Below are positions 30,943-42,126 of a DNA stretch of 64,000 nt, piece by piece. The DNA is from Ligustrum vulgare. Lineage: Eukaryota; Streptophyta; Magnoliopsida; Lamiales; Oleaceae. Location of the stretch: positions 19,723,491-19,787,490 of the forward strand of contig OY743190.1 of NCBI GenBank assembly GCA_963555705.1, read 5' to 3'. The position numbers and the translations under genes were made by a program. Below the pieces are notes generated by a model that did not search any database, was not told the DNA's origin, and saw only the letters and a list, made by a program, of their open reading frames with translations. Positions within the stretch are counted from its first letter, which is position 1. Each line of letters starts with the position of its first letter.

Positions 30943-31725
30943 CCCAAATTCTGAGTTTAACAGTTTAAAATTCGAAATTTCCCTAAAACCCAATCTGAAA
31001 AAAATCTGAAATCTTCATATCAATACATACATTCGACATATATACATCAATACATATAAACTCCTATGTGTGCGTATGAGCGTGTTCTGTGTGTAAAATC
31101 GTGAGTGTGCGCCCCAACAATTCGCGTGCTAGTATGTGTGCGTCGCGCAACAGACTAGTGAGTGCGGTGTGCGCCGAGGGAGGAGGGGAGGGCGGTCTTA
31201 CCATCGAGATTGTGGCTTGGTGGCACCGACACACGGCTGCGGAGTGGTGGCATCGAAGTGAAGAGAGGGAACCGAGGGAAGAGGGAGAAGAGTGCGTGTG
31301 TGGTCGGGTGTTGAGGGAGAGAGACCGTGAGTGAGATGTTAAAGGTAGGGTTAGGTATAAACTTTTGAAATTTGCAAATTAGTCCCTCAAATCTCCTCTT
31401 TGGTTTAAGTAAGTCTATAAGTTCTATTTACGCTCGATTGTCACTAAAATTTCCCCAACTTTCCATTTAACACAAAAAATAGAAAATAGCATGTTTAGGA
31501 AATAAAACAATTAATCACATAAATTACACGTAAACTATTAAAATAAACAATTTATAAACTTTTAATTGGTACATCGATCGAGACGGCGCCCAAGTCCTTC
31601 CACTGCAAAATAATTCGAATTATAGACATTAAATATCACAAATTTAAAATTTATAATCACATTAACATAAATATTGAGCGAAATTTAAAATTGCACGTAA
31701 AAATGAAAAGCGGTCTTACACGTTA

Positions 31726-31808
31726 AGCGGTTGAGAGTGGGCCGTTGACCCACGACCTGGCTTGTCATAGGGTGGGTAGCCCCATCCACCATGCCAGTGA
31801 CTCAAAAT

Positions 31809-31845
<37 letters not shown>

Positions 31846-32931
31846 TCTTGTCCTAGAAGAGAAAGACAATTCTCCAAAACTTGTTAATAATGAAATATTA
31901 GGCACCAAACAGATTAAAATTTTTAAGTTTGAACTTTAAAGATCATATATATGTATTTGAAGAAAAAAGAAATCAAAAAAAAAAAAAAAAACAGAATGGT
32001 ATATTTGATGTGTGTACTCATGCTCCTAAGACCCACTCAAGTTTAACTCCTTCTAGGCTCTTTGTATTATTTTTCAATTTCTCGTTTCTTTTTTAAAAAA
32101 AAAATAAGCGGGTTTCAAGACAAGCTTGGGACGGGTGCCATCTGCCCCTAAATACTCCACAAGCGGAGAATGCCCCGTGGACCCCACTTTTCAGGGTGAG
32201 GCGCCCCCAATGTGTTTCAGGTCTTTCAAATTTTTTTGCCATCATATTGTTGTAAGGTTAATGGTTTACGGAATGATGGGTTATAACTTGAGATTGGGCC
32301 TTTAAATGGTTATGGGTTATAATTTAAATGGGTTATGGGTTAAAATTGAAATGAGCAAATATTTTTAGAAATAGGGTTTAAATTATTTCAAATTTCAATT
32401 TCAAAAAATTGGGTTGAAAATTTGAAATTATGTTGATCAAATCTCAATTAAGGAAAAAAGAAATAGAAAAATAGAAAATGGATTGCTGTGCTAGCTCGCT
32501 GGCGTCTGGATCCGTCGGTGATGCTATTTGTACATATTTGTTTACAACTTAGATTACAGATTTAACACTTCACAAATATTCATTATTTTAAATGTCACAT
32601 CATTTTCAAAATCAAAAATCATAAAATCGCCAACACTCATTGTTAACAAATCTATTATAGTTGGAATGCCTATTAAAGCTACTCTCTCTCTCTCTCCCTC
32701 CCCTTCCCTCCCTCCCTACCCTAACCCTAGGGTTTTCAGCGAGTGGAGTTTTCTCCCCCACCTAGGTCTCTTCTGGTTGCACTTGGGTGGACGGATTTCA
32801 TTGAGGATTCTTCGGCGGTACTCACCGAACTATCGGTAGATTCTCCCACTTCTTTCTCACATTCATTACTCCTTTCTTTTTATTTTATTTTCTTTCCTTT
32901 TCATGCAAGTAATCTATAAAACCCTAAAACT
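31726..32931. other. Intergenic stretch with AC microsatellite and CT-rich leader
   Basis: (AC)n at 31814-31843, A-runs near 31975-31990, then short 'atgggttat' repeats near 32260-32345. At 32679-32716 a C/T tract leads into ACCCTAACCCTAGGGTTT (32718-32735), a telo-box-like motif often found in plant promoters and leaders. It may be the 5' untranslated part of the LINE-type ORF that follows. Confidence 0.5.
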
Positions 32932-33677
32932 TAAAACTACAAAAACCTTTTAATTGCGTTACCTGATATTTCATGTCTCCGCCTATCTAATGACGATGGT
33001 CCTATCCCGAAAATCACACAGGACTCCCTGCAGAAAGGTATCACACGGTTGGATCGGTGTTTAGTAGGGAAAATCTTGGGTGCTTGGTTGGTTAATCTTG
33101 AAGGGCTCTCCACTGTGCTCCGCCTTGCTTGGCCAAGGAAGCATCCCTATCAAGTGGAACAATCTGAGGGCTTTAATAATTTTGTGTTCACGTTCAAAAC
33201 GAATGATGATCGGCATCATGTTCGGAATGGGGGACCTTGGTCTTTCAACAATAATCTCATTGTCATCACTCAGTCGAGTGAGTAGGTTCTTACCACAACC
33301 TCCTTTACTCATGTGGCTTTTTGGGTCCAAATAAGGAACGTTCCTATTGTGTTGCAATCGGAGGAGTGTTTCAGGAAGTGGGGTGTGTCTATAGGGAAAG
33401 TTCTACTGGTTGACCTCCATGGGCGAGGAGTGTGAATCCGGGACAGTATCGACATTACTTTACCTTTGAGGAGGGTGGTCAGACTTTGTGTTGGGGAACT
33501 TGGCTTCGAATTAACCTTGTTGATCCAATATGAGCAATTGCCAGCATTTTAGTATGAATGTGGTTTGATTGGGCATAAGGAAATTGGTTGTGATCGTGTT
33601 CTCGAGTCTGCTGGGGGCAACAAGACAAGGAATAGAATCAAGAGGTTTGGCGAATGGATGTGTACCCATCATTCGAC
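32932..33677 (+). pseudogene. DUF4283 / LINE-type ORF1-like pseudogene, 3' truncated
   Basis: One plus frame, with three in-frame stops, spells the DUF4283 domain: LDRCLVGKILG, then FKTNDDRHHVRNGGPWSF, FTHVAFWVQIRNVP, and a knuckle-like YECGLIGHKEIGC, where the codon of the first expected Cys is now a stop. DUF4283 plus CCHC knuckle is typical of ORF1-type proteins of plant L1 LINEs and of genes derived from them. The first codon is uncertain since no clear ATG precedes RLSNDDG. The frame breaks off at 33683, where E3 is inserted, and no LINE sequence follows on the far side of E3, so a deletion removed the rest. Nonfunctional. Confidence 0.8.
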
Positions 33678-33683
33678 TGGGAG

Positions 33684-34651
33684 TGTAACATCCGCACTTA
33701 ATTCTTGGATTTATTTGCAAGAAATTGAAGTTTAGGGAGTGGAAATGAATGTCTGTTGGTTTCTCCACTAATTGTCATCATTAGGGGCTATTATGTGGAT
33801 TGAATAGGAAAGAATATAAATGCGCAAGAATGTGAAATGGTCAAGAATATGAATGGGCAAGAATATGAAATGGTCAAGAATATGAAATGGTCAAGAATAT
33901 GAATAGGCAAGAATATGAATGGGCTTCCATTAATTATTTTGGTCACCTCACCTCACCTATTTAAACCCCTTTCCACTTTCACACAACCCTACACATACAC
34001 ACTCTATACTACGAGGATATCCGTGCACTCACAAGTTATAGCAATTCAAGGTGTTCAAGGAGCTTTGGTCTATTTCCTATTACACTCCATTTTTAATCTT
34101 CTAAATAGTAAGTATGTTATGTTTTCTATGTTTGGATCATTACTATGAAACAAGTTCAAGAAATTATTATGGGTCCCATATGATATGATATGTTTATGAT
34201 TATGCTAAGGAGATCGGAGTTTAGTAGCGCTACACATAAGAATTCTTACCTCTTATGTTCGGTAAAATTCTTGTGTCTCCTTATGTTGATTATGATCCTT
34301 ATGTTATTCATGATAATTATTTATGACATGCTTACTGAGATTTTTCAAAAATCTCATTCCATGATATTTTTTTTTTTTCAGATAATTGATGGTTCGAGGC
34401 GGTCAAAACGGAGGTGGAAATAGTGGCTAAACTTGATGAGAAAATTGGACTGAACAACTTTCAATTCCTATGTTTTAATTTTATGCAGAAACAATATTCT
34501 CTATTTTAATTCCGCAATGAAACTATGAATATTAAAGTTGCACCCTATTTATTTATTTGTGAAACTTTTATTATTGCTATGTAAGTCTCGATAAAATGAT
34601 TTGAATCTTTATTTGGTGTAACTCGAATGGCCAAGAATTCGGGTCGTCACA
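33684..34651 (+). repeat. E3 5' LTR
   Basis: 968 bp from TGTAACATCC to GTCGTCACA. It holds a tandem array of about seven 16-17-bp units (CAAGAATATGAAATGGT type) at 33802-33924 and, just after it, TATTTAAA at 33958-33965 as a plausible TATA box. Confidence 0.9.
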
Positions 34652-34653
34652 GT

Positions 34654-34665
34654 TGGTATCAGAGC
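34654..34665 (+). promoter_or_regulatory. E3 primer-binding site
   Basis: TGGTATCAGAGC two bases after the LTR, complementary to initiator tRNA-Met. The leader 34666-35150 shows no other feature. Confidence 0.88.
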
Positions 34666-35159
34666 AAAGGTATGCTTTCCTGTAGACTTTTTAAATCATT
34701 TCAAAACATTTCTATAAAGAACATTATTGCAATTAATATATTTTAATTGCAGTTAAAGTAATTAATTTTCTTCATATTTTACATCATTTGTTTAAAAAAA
34801 AGATTATATCTATATATATGAATCAGATTTTGATCAATCACTAGTGCAAATTTTAGTTTGAATACCCAAATTATTTTTTTTTGTTATTGGGCCCAATTTT
34901 ACGAAAAGATGCTAAATGGTTAATGATTATTTCCTAAGAAATAGATTATTCTTTAATTATAAAATATTTTAACTCATCAATCCGTCACGCCACTTTCCAC
35001 ATCTTGACTCCTCGAACCAGGTATGTTATATGTTTTGCTAGTCATTTACGATTTTATTGAGACATGTTAAATACGAAATGTTTGTACATTGAGACTTTAC
35101 ATGCTATATAGTATGATATAAATTGATAGAAGCCTCAATTATTCCCAACGTAGAATCAT

Positions 35160-35480
35160 GAGACATAGAAGATACATATAAGAATCTTGGCACATATTAA
35201 GCTTAGTAAGATTTATCGAGGGGCAAGGGCAAATGGATACCAATCTCATCGAGACGAAATTGTGTATCACCTCAACCGAACTCTCACTCCGTATTGGAGG
35301 AAATTCATCAAAAGAATTGAAGAGACATTCGACTACCAAACCTCCCTAGATGTGTTACTACGATGCATGAGGGAAAGGTGGAGGGTAAATTGTGAAGACA
35401 TTTATGACATTGATAGGGCGCTAGGCTACGAAAAAAATCCAAACAATATCCTACCAATACCAGAAGCTAATTACGAGTGA
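35160..35480 (+). pseudogene. Pre-gag reading frame of E3, unknown
   Basis: A frame of about 100 codons between primer site and gag, ending TGA at 35478-35480, has protein-like composition: HLNRTLTPYWRKFIKRIEE, LDVLLRCMRERWRV, EDIYDIDRALGYEKNP. No ATG opens it and a stop precedes it, so it may be a remnant whose start is lost. I do not recognise the family. Most Tekay elements have only leader sequence here. It could be a captured host exon or a lineage-specific extra ORF. Confidence 0.4.
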
Positions 35481-35782
35481 CACTATGTTGAAGACAAACC
35501 AAGTGAGGAGACAGCCCTGCATCGTATTCCGGAATTGATCCAAGGCCAAACCCCGAGGGAAATCAACATGAGGGTTCTAATGGGAACTATTAGTTGACGA
35601 CTAGTTTTCATGTGTTTAAATTTATGTCTTTACGAACCCCATTATGTTTTAGTATGTTTGGACACTGGGTATGCCTAATGGTCCATTATTTATGTTAACT
35701 TATGAATGTTTATGAATAAAACATGTTATTCCCTTAAGTTTCTTGCTTTCAAGTTGATAGTCACCATTATTTAATTAAGGCA

Positions 35783-36930
35783 ATGGCACCACCAAGACGC
35801 GGAAGAACTAACAACAGTAATAACCAAACCCAAGAGCCCCCACAACCTATTCAACCACAACCTTTTGCAGTTGACCCACAGTTTGCCCAGCAATTTCTTG
35901 CTATGATGCAAACTTTTGTGCAAGCTACTGGCACCACCACCACCTCCTCCTCAACAGCCAACACCAACGCCACCACCTTCTTCGCCACTTCCTCAACCTG
36001 AGCAACAACAGGAAGTTGTACCCGATACTAGGACCACGTCACTGTTGTTGAACAATTAAGGAAATAGCAACCCCCTATCTTCTATGGAAGTAAAGATCCC
36101 TTGGAAGCGGAGGACTGGATAGTAGGAATGGAGAGGGTTTTCGAACTCATTGACTGCCCGAACCCTAGAAGGGTGATCTGTGCAACCTTTATGCTACGTA
36201 AAGGAGCTAGGCGTTGGTGGGACACCACTACTAGATCAAGGGCTCTTGGTCATGTTTGGATGTGGGATGAATTCAAGGAGGTATTTTTTGAAAAAATACT
36301 ACCCCACGAACATCCGAAATCGGAAGGAAGTTGAATTTCTCACTTTGACTCAAGGTTTGATGTCCTTGATTGATTACAAGAAAAAGTTTGATGAGTTGGC
36401 TCATTATGCTCCTGGATTTGTGGATACGGAAGAGAAAAAGGTAAGACATTTCCAACAAGGTTTGAGGGATGACTTGAAATGGACTGTTATTGTGCTCCAG
36501 CTTGAAAGTTACCATGATGTGCTTGCAAGAGCACAACCGGCAGATTTCAAAAATCGTACTAGCGGGGAAGATAGGAAACATGGTGAACAATCAGAGAAGC
36601 AAAAATGGGTGGATAACAAACAGCCAGAGAAGCAAAAGTGGATGGATAACAAAGGAAAAGGAAAACAATTTTTTTCCAAGAAAGGAAGAGGGGATTCGAC
36701 ACAAGGTAGCAATAAGAGCTACCCACGTTGTGAAAAATGCCAGAAGCATCACTAGGGAGCTTGTCTTATGGGGACGAATTCGTGTTTTCGATGTGGAGAA
36801 CAAGGACACATGGCTCAATGTTATCCTAAGTATGGTCAACAAGGGAACAACCAGAAAAGCTACAAGGTAATAATCAGCAAAGACCGCATGGAAACAATCA
36901 ACAGAGGAATAATCAGAATAAATAGGGCAA
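35783..36930 (+). pseudogene. E3 gag (broken)
   Basis: Begins with ATG (MAPPRRGRTNN, with a Pro/Gln/Thr-rich N-terminus to 36001). A stop and a shift lead to 36101-36334 with AEDWIVGMERVFELI, ARRWWDTT and WDEFKEVF. Another shift leads to 36180-36755 with YKKKFDELAHYAPGFVDTEE, a basic linker containing a short KQKW(V/M)DNK repeat, and a further frame for the CCHC knuckle CFRCGEQGHMAQC (about 36780-36820). At least three frame changes are present. Gag would build the particle and select element RNA. Confidence 0.87.
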
Positions 36931-36961
36931 TGCACCTGGGGGACAGGCTAGGGTTTATGCA

Positions 36962-37690
36962 TTGGGAGGACAAGATGAGGATCTGAATCGAAATGTCTTG
37001 GCAGGTAAAGTCCTCATTTCCAACTTACAAGCCTATGTATTGATAGATTCTGGTGCTACTCACTCATTTATATCCCCTAAGTTTGTAAGTAAATTGAATG
37101 TTACAATTGAACATACACAATTCCCTTTAGAAGTGACGATGCCCAATAGTGATGTGTTAAATACTGATCACATAACCAGAGTGACTAAAGTAGAGATTGA
37201 TGGTAGATCATTGGAGATGGAGCTATATGTACTAGATATAGACGAATTCGATGTAATTCTTGGAATGGATTGGCTATCCAAGAACCACGCATTAATTCGT
37301 TGCCTTGAGAAGGAAGTAATTTTCCAAAGACCAGGGGAAGAAGAATTTCGACTATCTGTAGCTGGATGTGGACCCTTATCTTGCGTCATTTATGCATTGA
37401 AAGCACGAAAAGCCTTATTATTAGAAGGCACGACGGCTTTTCTGATGTCTATAATAGGCAAGGATGAGAACAATGGACCAACAATTAGCAATGTTAAAGT
37501 TGTGTGTGAATATCCGGAAGTTTTTCCCGAGGAGTTACTTGGCATACTGCCAGAACGAGAGGTAGAATTCACGATTGACCTCATTCTCGGCTCAGCACCA
37601 ATCTCCAAAGCCCCGTATAGAATGGCTTACAAAGAATTACAAGAACTGAAGGTACAGATAGAAGGACTATTGGAGATGGGTTTCATCTGA
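36962..37690 (+). pseudogene. E3 protease and RT lead-in
   Basis: A 242-codon frame has the retropepsin signature [13 protein letters not shown] and the [15 protein letters not shown] segment typical of Tekay proteases. It then leads through YPEVFPEELLG and REVEFTIDL into PYRMAYKELQELK at the RT start, ending with a TGA at 37688-37690 inside the RT fingers. Sequence directly after this stop continues the same RT, so the break is a point mutation. Confidence 0.9.
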
Positions 37691-38437
37691 CCCAGTGTAT
37701 CACCATGGAGAGCGCCAGTGTTATTTGTTAAGAAAAAGGATGGGTCGATGAGAATGTGCATCGATTATAGAGAATTGAATTGGATTACTATCAAGAATAA
37801 ATATCCCCTTCCCAGGATTGAAGATTTACTTGATTAGCTATGAGGTGCAACGGTATTCTCCAAGATTGACTTAAGGTCTGGTTACCATCAGTTGAGAGTC
37901 AAAGCTAGTGATGTCTCCAAGACAGCATTTAGAACTCGGTATGGACACTACGAGTTCTTGGTTCTGCCTTTTGGGCTAACGAATGCTCCTGGGGTCTTTA
38001 TGGATTTAATGAACCACGTTTTCCATGATTATCTGGATAAATTTGTTATTGTATTCATCGATGATATCTTGATCTATTCGAGAAATAAAGAAGAACATGA
38101 GGAGTACTTAAAGACCGTGTTAGGGATTTTGAAGAAGGAGAAGCTCTACGCCAAATTTAAGAAGTTTGAATTTTGTCTAGACCGAGTAGCATTCCTTGGA
38201 CATGTTGTTACGTCACAAGGAATAGAGGTAGATCCCAGTAAAGTAGAAGCAGTGTTGAATTGGCCAAGACCAACCAATGTAGGAGAAATCCGTAGTTTCT
38301 TGGGTTTAGCAGGATACTATCGGAGGTTCATTGAGGGATTCTCCAAAATATCGGGACCTCTCACACAACTAGCGTGCAAGAATACGATGTTTGATTGGAC
38401 AAAGGATTGTGAGTTAAGTTTTGAAAAATTAAAATAG
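37691..38437 (+). pseudogene. E3 reverse transcriptase
   Basis: RT continues in the same frame: [15 protein letters not shown], a TAG near 37835, [32 protein letters not shown] and the catalytic FIDD box ([11 protein letters not shown]), then [15 protein letters not shown] and [16 protein letters not shown] at 38435-38437 separates it from RNase H. Apart from the stops the motifs are well kept. Confidence 0.92.
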
Positions 38438-39004
38438 AAGTTGGTGAATGTGCCAGTGCTAACCATACCCACTGGGTCAAATGGTTTTGTGATTTATAGT
38501 GATGCTTCAAAGCAAGGCTTTGGATGTGTCTTAATACAGCACAGTAAAGTGGTCGCCTATGCATCAAGACAATTAAAGATACATGAAAGGAACTACCCCA
38601 TGCATGATCTAAAACTTGCCACAGTGGTCCATACACTAAAAATTTGGAGACGCTACCTTTACGGAGGCAAGTGTGACATTTATACGGACCATAAAAGCCT
38701 CAAATATATCTTCACACAGAAGGAGTTGAATATGAGGCAGATAAGATGGCTAGAGTTAGTTAAAGACTATGATTGTGAAATTCATTATCACCCTAGCAAA
38801 GCAAATGTAGTTGCTGATGCCTTAAGTCGTAAAGTTACAAGTCAATTAGCCATGTTGACAATGCAAGAACCATTATGGAGAGAATTTGAGAAATTGAGTC
38901 TTGAAGTTGTCACCACTCGGCCAGGTGTGATCACTCGAGTAGCTGCTATGTCGATCCGACCTACACTGCGTGACAGAGTTAAGAGTCATCAAAAGGGTGA
39001 TTAG
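38438..39004 (+). pseudogene. E3 RNase H
   Basis: [13 protein letters not shown] supplies the first catalytic Asp, [16 protein letters not shown] sequence (here DLKLATVV) the helix that normally carries the catalytic Glu, and [20 protein letters not shown] the second Asp. [15 protein letters not shown] ends the domain. In the helix, relatives read NLELA where this copy reads DLKLA, so the catalytic Glu is replaced by Lys. The frame ends at a TAG-type stop before integrase. Confidence 0.88.
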
Positions 39005-40048
39005 TCCTTCGAGTATATCAAGTCTAAGATTAGCTCGGATAAACGAAAGGATTTCACCATTTCTGAAGATAAAGTATTATACTATCAAGGACGTCTGTGT
39101 GTACCTAATTTTGAGGAACTGAAAAGAGAGATTCTAGAAGAGACTCACTCATCACCTTATTCAGTACACCCAGGGGGCACAAAGATGTATAAGGACTTGA
39201 AGATAGTATTTTGGTGGGAACCCATGAAGAGGGATATAGCTGAATATGTCAGAAAGTGTTTAGTGTGTCAGCAAGTTAAAGTCGAACACCAACAACCATC
39301 AGGGTTACTTGAACCATTGGAAATCCCAGAATGGAAGTGGGAGCACATAACGATGGACTTTGTGATTGGTTTTCCAAGATCAGTAAAAGGCAACGAAGCA
39401 ATTTGTGTCATAGTAGATAGACTCACCAAATCAGCTCATTTCTTTCCAGTTCGGATGAGGTTCACTATGGATCAATTCGCACAGCTATATGTGAATGAGA
39501 TAGTAAGGTTACATGGTGTACCCATTTCTATAGTATCTGATAGAGATTCAAGGTTCACATCAAACTTTTGGAAAAGTTTACACAAGGCAATGGGAACTAA
39601 GTTAAAATTTAGTACGGCTTTTCACCCCTAGACAGATGAACAATCTGAGAGAACAATACAAACACTGGAGGATATGCTTCGAACATGTATCCTTGAGTTT
39701 GGTGGACAATGGGAGAAGCATTTACCTTTAGTCGAGTTCTCCTACAACAACAGTTATCACTCTTCTATTGGCATGACTCCATATGAGGCTTTGTATGGGA
39801 GAGAGTGTAGATCCCCAATTCATTGGGATGAAGTTGGGGAGAGAAAGATGTTGGGGCCAGAGATTATTGAGCAGACAGTGCATGCAATTGAGAAAATTCG
39901 TGCCAGCATGAAAATTGAACAAGATCGACAAAAAAGTTATGCAGATAAAAAGAGAAAAGGTTTGGAGTTTTCAGTTGGCGAAAAAGTGTTTCTCAAAGTA
40001 GCACCTATGAAAGGAGTGCTACGGTTTGGCAAGAAGGGAAAATTGTGA
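39005..40048 (+). pseudogene. E3 integrase
   Basis: The N-terminal zinc-binding region is visible (EETHSSPYSVHPGG, then YVRKCLVCQQVK). The DD35E core has MDFVIGFP, SIVSDRDSRF and, after one stop at 39629-39631 (TAG), DEQSERTIQTLEDML with the catalytic Glu. The C-terminal GPY/F region follows to a TGA at 40046-40048. Integrase inserts the cDNA copy. The catalytic triad is intact but two stops break the frame. Confidence 0.9.
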
Positions 40049-40411
40049 CCAAGATTTATTGGCCCATTTGAAATCTTACAACGTATTGGGAATGTTGCAT
40101 ATCAGTTGGCATTACCTCCAAAACTCTCAGGTGTACATGACGTATTTCATGTATCAATGCTCAGAAAGTACGTCCCTGACCCAAGCCATGTTATCAATCA
40201 TCAGTCTATTGAATTACAACGAGGTTTGAGCTATGAAGAAGTACAAATAAGAATTGTGGAACAGACATATCAAGCCCTTAGAAACAAAGTGATCCCACTA
40301 GTAAAAGTACAGTGGCAAAACCATTCGGTTGAAGAGGCCACGTGGGAGCGAGAGATTGAAATGCGGGCCAAGTACCCACAACTTTTCGATGAATTCCAAG
40401 GTAAATTTTGA
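40049..40411 (+). pseudogene. E3 integrase tail with chromodomain-like segment
   Basis: Reading resumes with LPPKLSGVHDVFHVSMLRKYVPDP, then VEQTYQALRNKVIPLVKVQW and EEATWEREIEMRAKYPQLFDEF, ending TGA at 40409-40411. The latter part is the chromodomain-like tail of Tekay elements, thought to steer insertion toward heterochromatin. Confidence 0.88.
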
Positions 40412-40428
40412 GGACGAAATTTAATTTT

Positions 40429-40440
40429 AGGAGGGTAGAT
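40429..40440 (+). promoter_or_regulatory. E3 polypurine tract
   Basis: AGGAGGGTAGAT directly before the 3' LTR; primer for plus-strand DNA synthesis. Confidence 0.7.
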
Positions 40441-41124
40441 TGTAACACCCGCACTTAATTCTTGGATTTATTTGCAAGAAATTGAAGTTTAGGGAGTGGA
40501 AATGAATGTCTGTTGGTTTCTCCACTAATTGTCATCATTAGGGGCTATTATGTGGATTGAATAGGCAAGAATATGAATGAGCAAGAATATGAAATGGTCA
40601 AGAATATGAAATGGTCAAGAATATGAATGGGCATCCATTAATTATTTTGGTCACCTCACCTCACCTATTTAAACCCCTTTCCACTTTCACACAACCCTAC
40701 ACATACACATTCTATACTACGAGGAGATCCGTGCACTCACAAGTTATAGCAATTCAAGGTGTTCAAGGAGCTTTGGTCTGTTTCCTATTACACTCCATTT
40801 TTAATCTTCTAAATAGTAAGTATGTTATGTTTTCTATGTCTGGATCATTACTATGAAACAAGTTCAAGAAATTATTATGGGTCCCATATGATATGGTATG
40901 TTTATGATTATGCTAAGAGGACCAGAGTATAGTAGCGCTACACGTAAGAATTCTTACCTCTTATGTTCGGTAAAATTCTTGTGTCTCCCTATGTTGATTA
41001 TGATCCTTATGTTATTCATGATAATTATTTATGACATGATTATTGAGATTTTTCAAAAATCTCATTCCATGATATTTATTTTTTTCAGATAATTGATGGT
41101 TCGAGGCGGTCAAAACGGAGGTGG
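40441..41124 (+). repeat. E3 3' LTR, truncated
   Basis: Matches the first part of the 5' LTR up to ACGGAGGTGG and then stops; about 234 bp of the LTR end are missing. Its internal tandem array has only about four units instead of seven. Confidence 0.9.
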
Positions 41125-42126
41125 CAAAATATTGATTTCTTGGGATCTCAAAATATTGACTTAGAGTATAAAGCTCCAGATATCAAAACGGAAAATATTT
41201 TTGAAAACAAGGGTTTCAAAATAATTCCACGAAGAAAGAAGTTCTTGAAAAAAGGTTCTTGCAAAAATTTGAAAGAAGAAAAACTTGAATCCAAAATTTT
41301 ACAAAGAGATTTCAAGAAACAGAAACGATTATAAGGGTTTTATCAAACTTCAAGAAATTTAAAGAAAATTCTGAAAAGAAATCCACGAAGAACAAAACCC
41401 TAAAAGTTGAACAGCCACTAAGAAATTTTTTCACACGATTCACCACAAAGAGTCTGGATCTACCAGATCTGAGCCCAAATACAGTGTATTCACTCGAACC
41501 CTAAGGCTCTGATACCACTATTACGAAATAAGGCCTCAGAATCAACCACAAAGAACCACAACAGATATTTAAACATAAAATACTTGAAACCTTTATTAAA
41601 ATCAACCGATCACAAAAGATCAACGAGTTTTACAAGAAAAATGGTTAATCTCTGAAAACTCGTACAAATCTCAAAAATCGCACAAATACACAAAATTTAC
41701 AAAATCAATCGCTGTAAAAACCACTAAGAACAAGCCTGATTAACCACAAAGAATCAAGAACCACAAAGAATCAATATATACGAATGAGAGATGAGGTTTT
41801 TCTCTTGAACATACGAAATAGGGCAAAATCGCCTCACGGACAGAGAGAGAAATCAGAGAGATTATTCTGGAATGTGTCACAGCAGATGAAAAGGCATAAG
41901 ATGGAAGGCTCAGATTGATACTCAATAATCCGAGGGCTGAAAATGAGACGTCTGGCCAAAGGATAAGGTCCGGTATATTTAACTGGACTCCGGACCATTG
42001 GCCGGGTTTTGGACTTCAGTTATGGACCAATGTATACTATCTACATCATTTGTTAATGCTTCAAGATATGGGCTTCAGCAAATTCCGGTCCCATTGTTTT
42101 TGGGCCGATCCAATTGCATATTAACA
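41125..42126 (-). mobile_element. Fragment of another LTR retroelement (LTR, primer site, leader)
   Basis: On the minus strand a probable LTR runs from TGTTAATATGC at 42126 to about 41519. It is followed by an initiator tRNA-Met primer site, TGGTATCAGAGCC (41517-41505), and about 380 bp of leader down to 41125. The TGTTAA start recalls Ty1/copia LTRs, but no coding domain is present to confirm it. The fragment is joined directly to the truncated 3' LTR of E3. No partner LTR lies in the window. The Lys-rich plus ORF at 41140-41334 is not a gene. Confidence 0.6.

Larger units (their letters stand above)
28755..31720 (-). mobile_element. Solo LTR of the E4/E5 family
   Basis: A single 2966-bp LTR in minus orientation, from TGTAAGACCGC (at 31720) to GGGGTGTTACA (at 28755), with perfect CGTTA duplications on both sides (28750-28754 and 31721-31725) and no interior. 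It was left by recombination between the two LTRs of a Tekay-type element of the E4/E5 family. Shared landmarks are the hairpin repeats, the 'tgagctcac..agctcaccccaatccc' region and a C/T-rich leader with a possible splice donor. The clean duplication suggests fairly recent insertion. ORFs inside (29335-29939 and 31089-31334) are not genes. Confidence 0.9.
33684..41124 (+). mobile_element. E3: Tekay-type Ty3/gypsy chromovirus, 3' LTR truncated
   Basis: A nearly complete element: 5' LTR, perfect initiator tRNA-Met site, an extra pre-gag reading frame, gag, protease, RT, RNase H, integrase, a C-terminal chromodomain-like segment, polypurine tract and a partial 3' LTR. The pol order and the chromodomain tail (EEATWERE.EMR.KYP.LF) place it in the Tekay/Del clade. 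Several stops and frameshifts make it nonfunctional. It interrupts the DUF4283 pseudogene. The 3' LTR ends abruptly at 41124 against unrelated sequence, so no target duplication can be seen. Confidence 0.9.

Noticed and set aside
34654..34665. tRNA-Met genes at the TGGTATCAGAGC sites
   Set aside because: Only the primer-complementary 3' end is present, directly after LTRs or at the viral origin; no cloverleaf surrounds it.
41140..41334. Lys-rich 64-residue plus ORF after E3
   Set aside because: It is antisense to the leader of the minus-strand retroelement fragment, lacks motifs, and the composition follows the AT/A-rich DNA.
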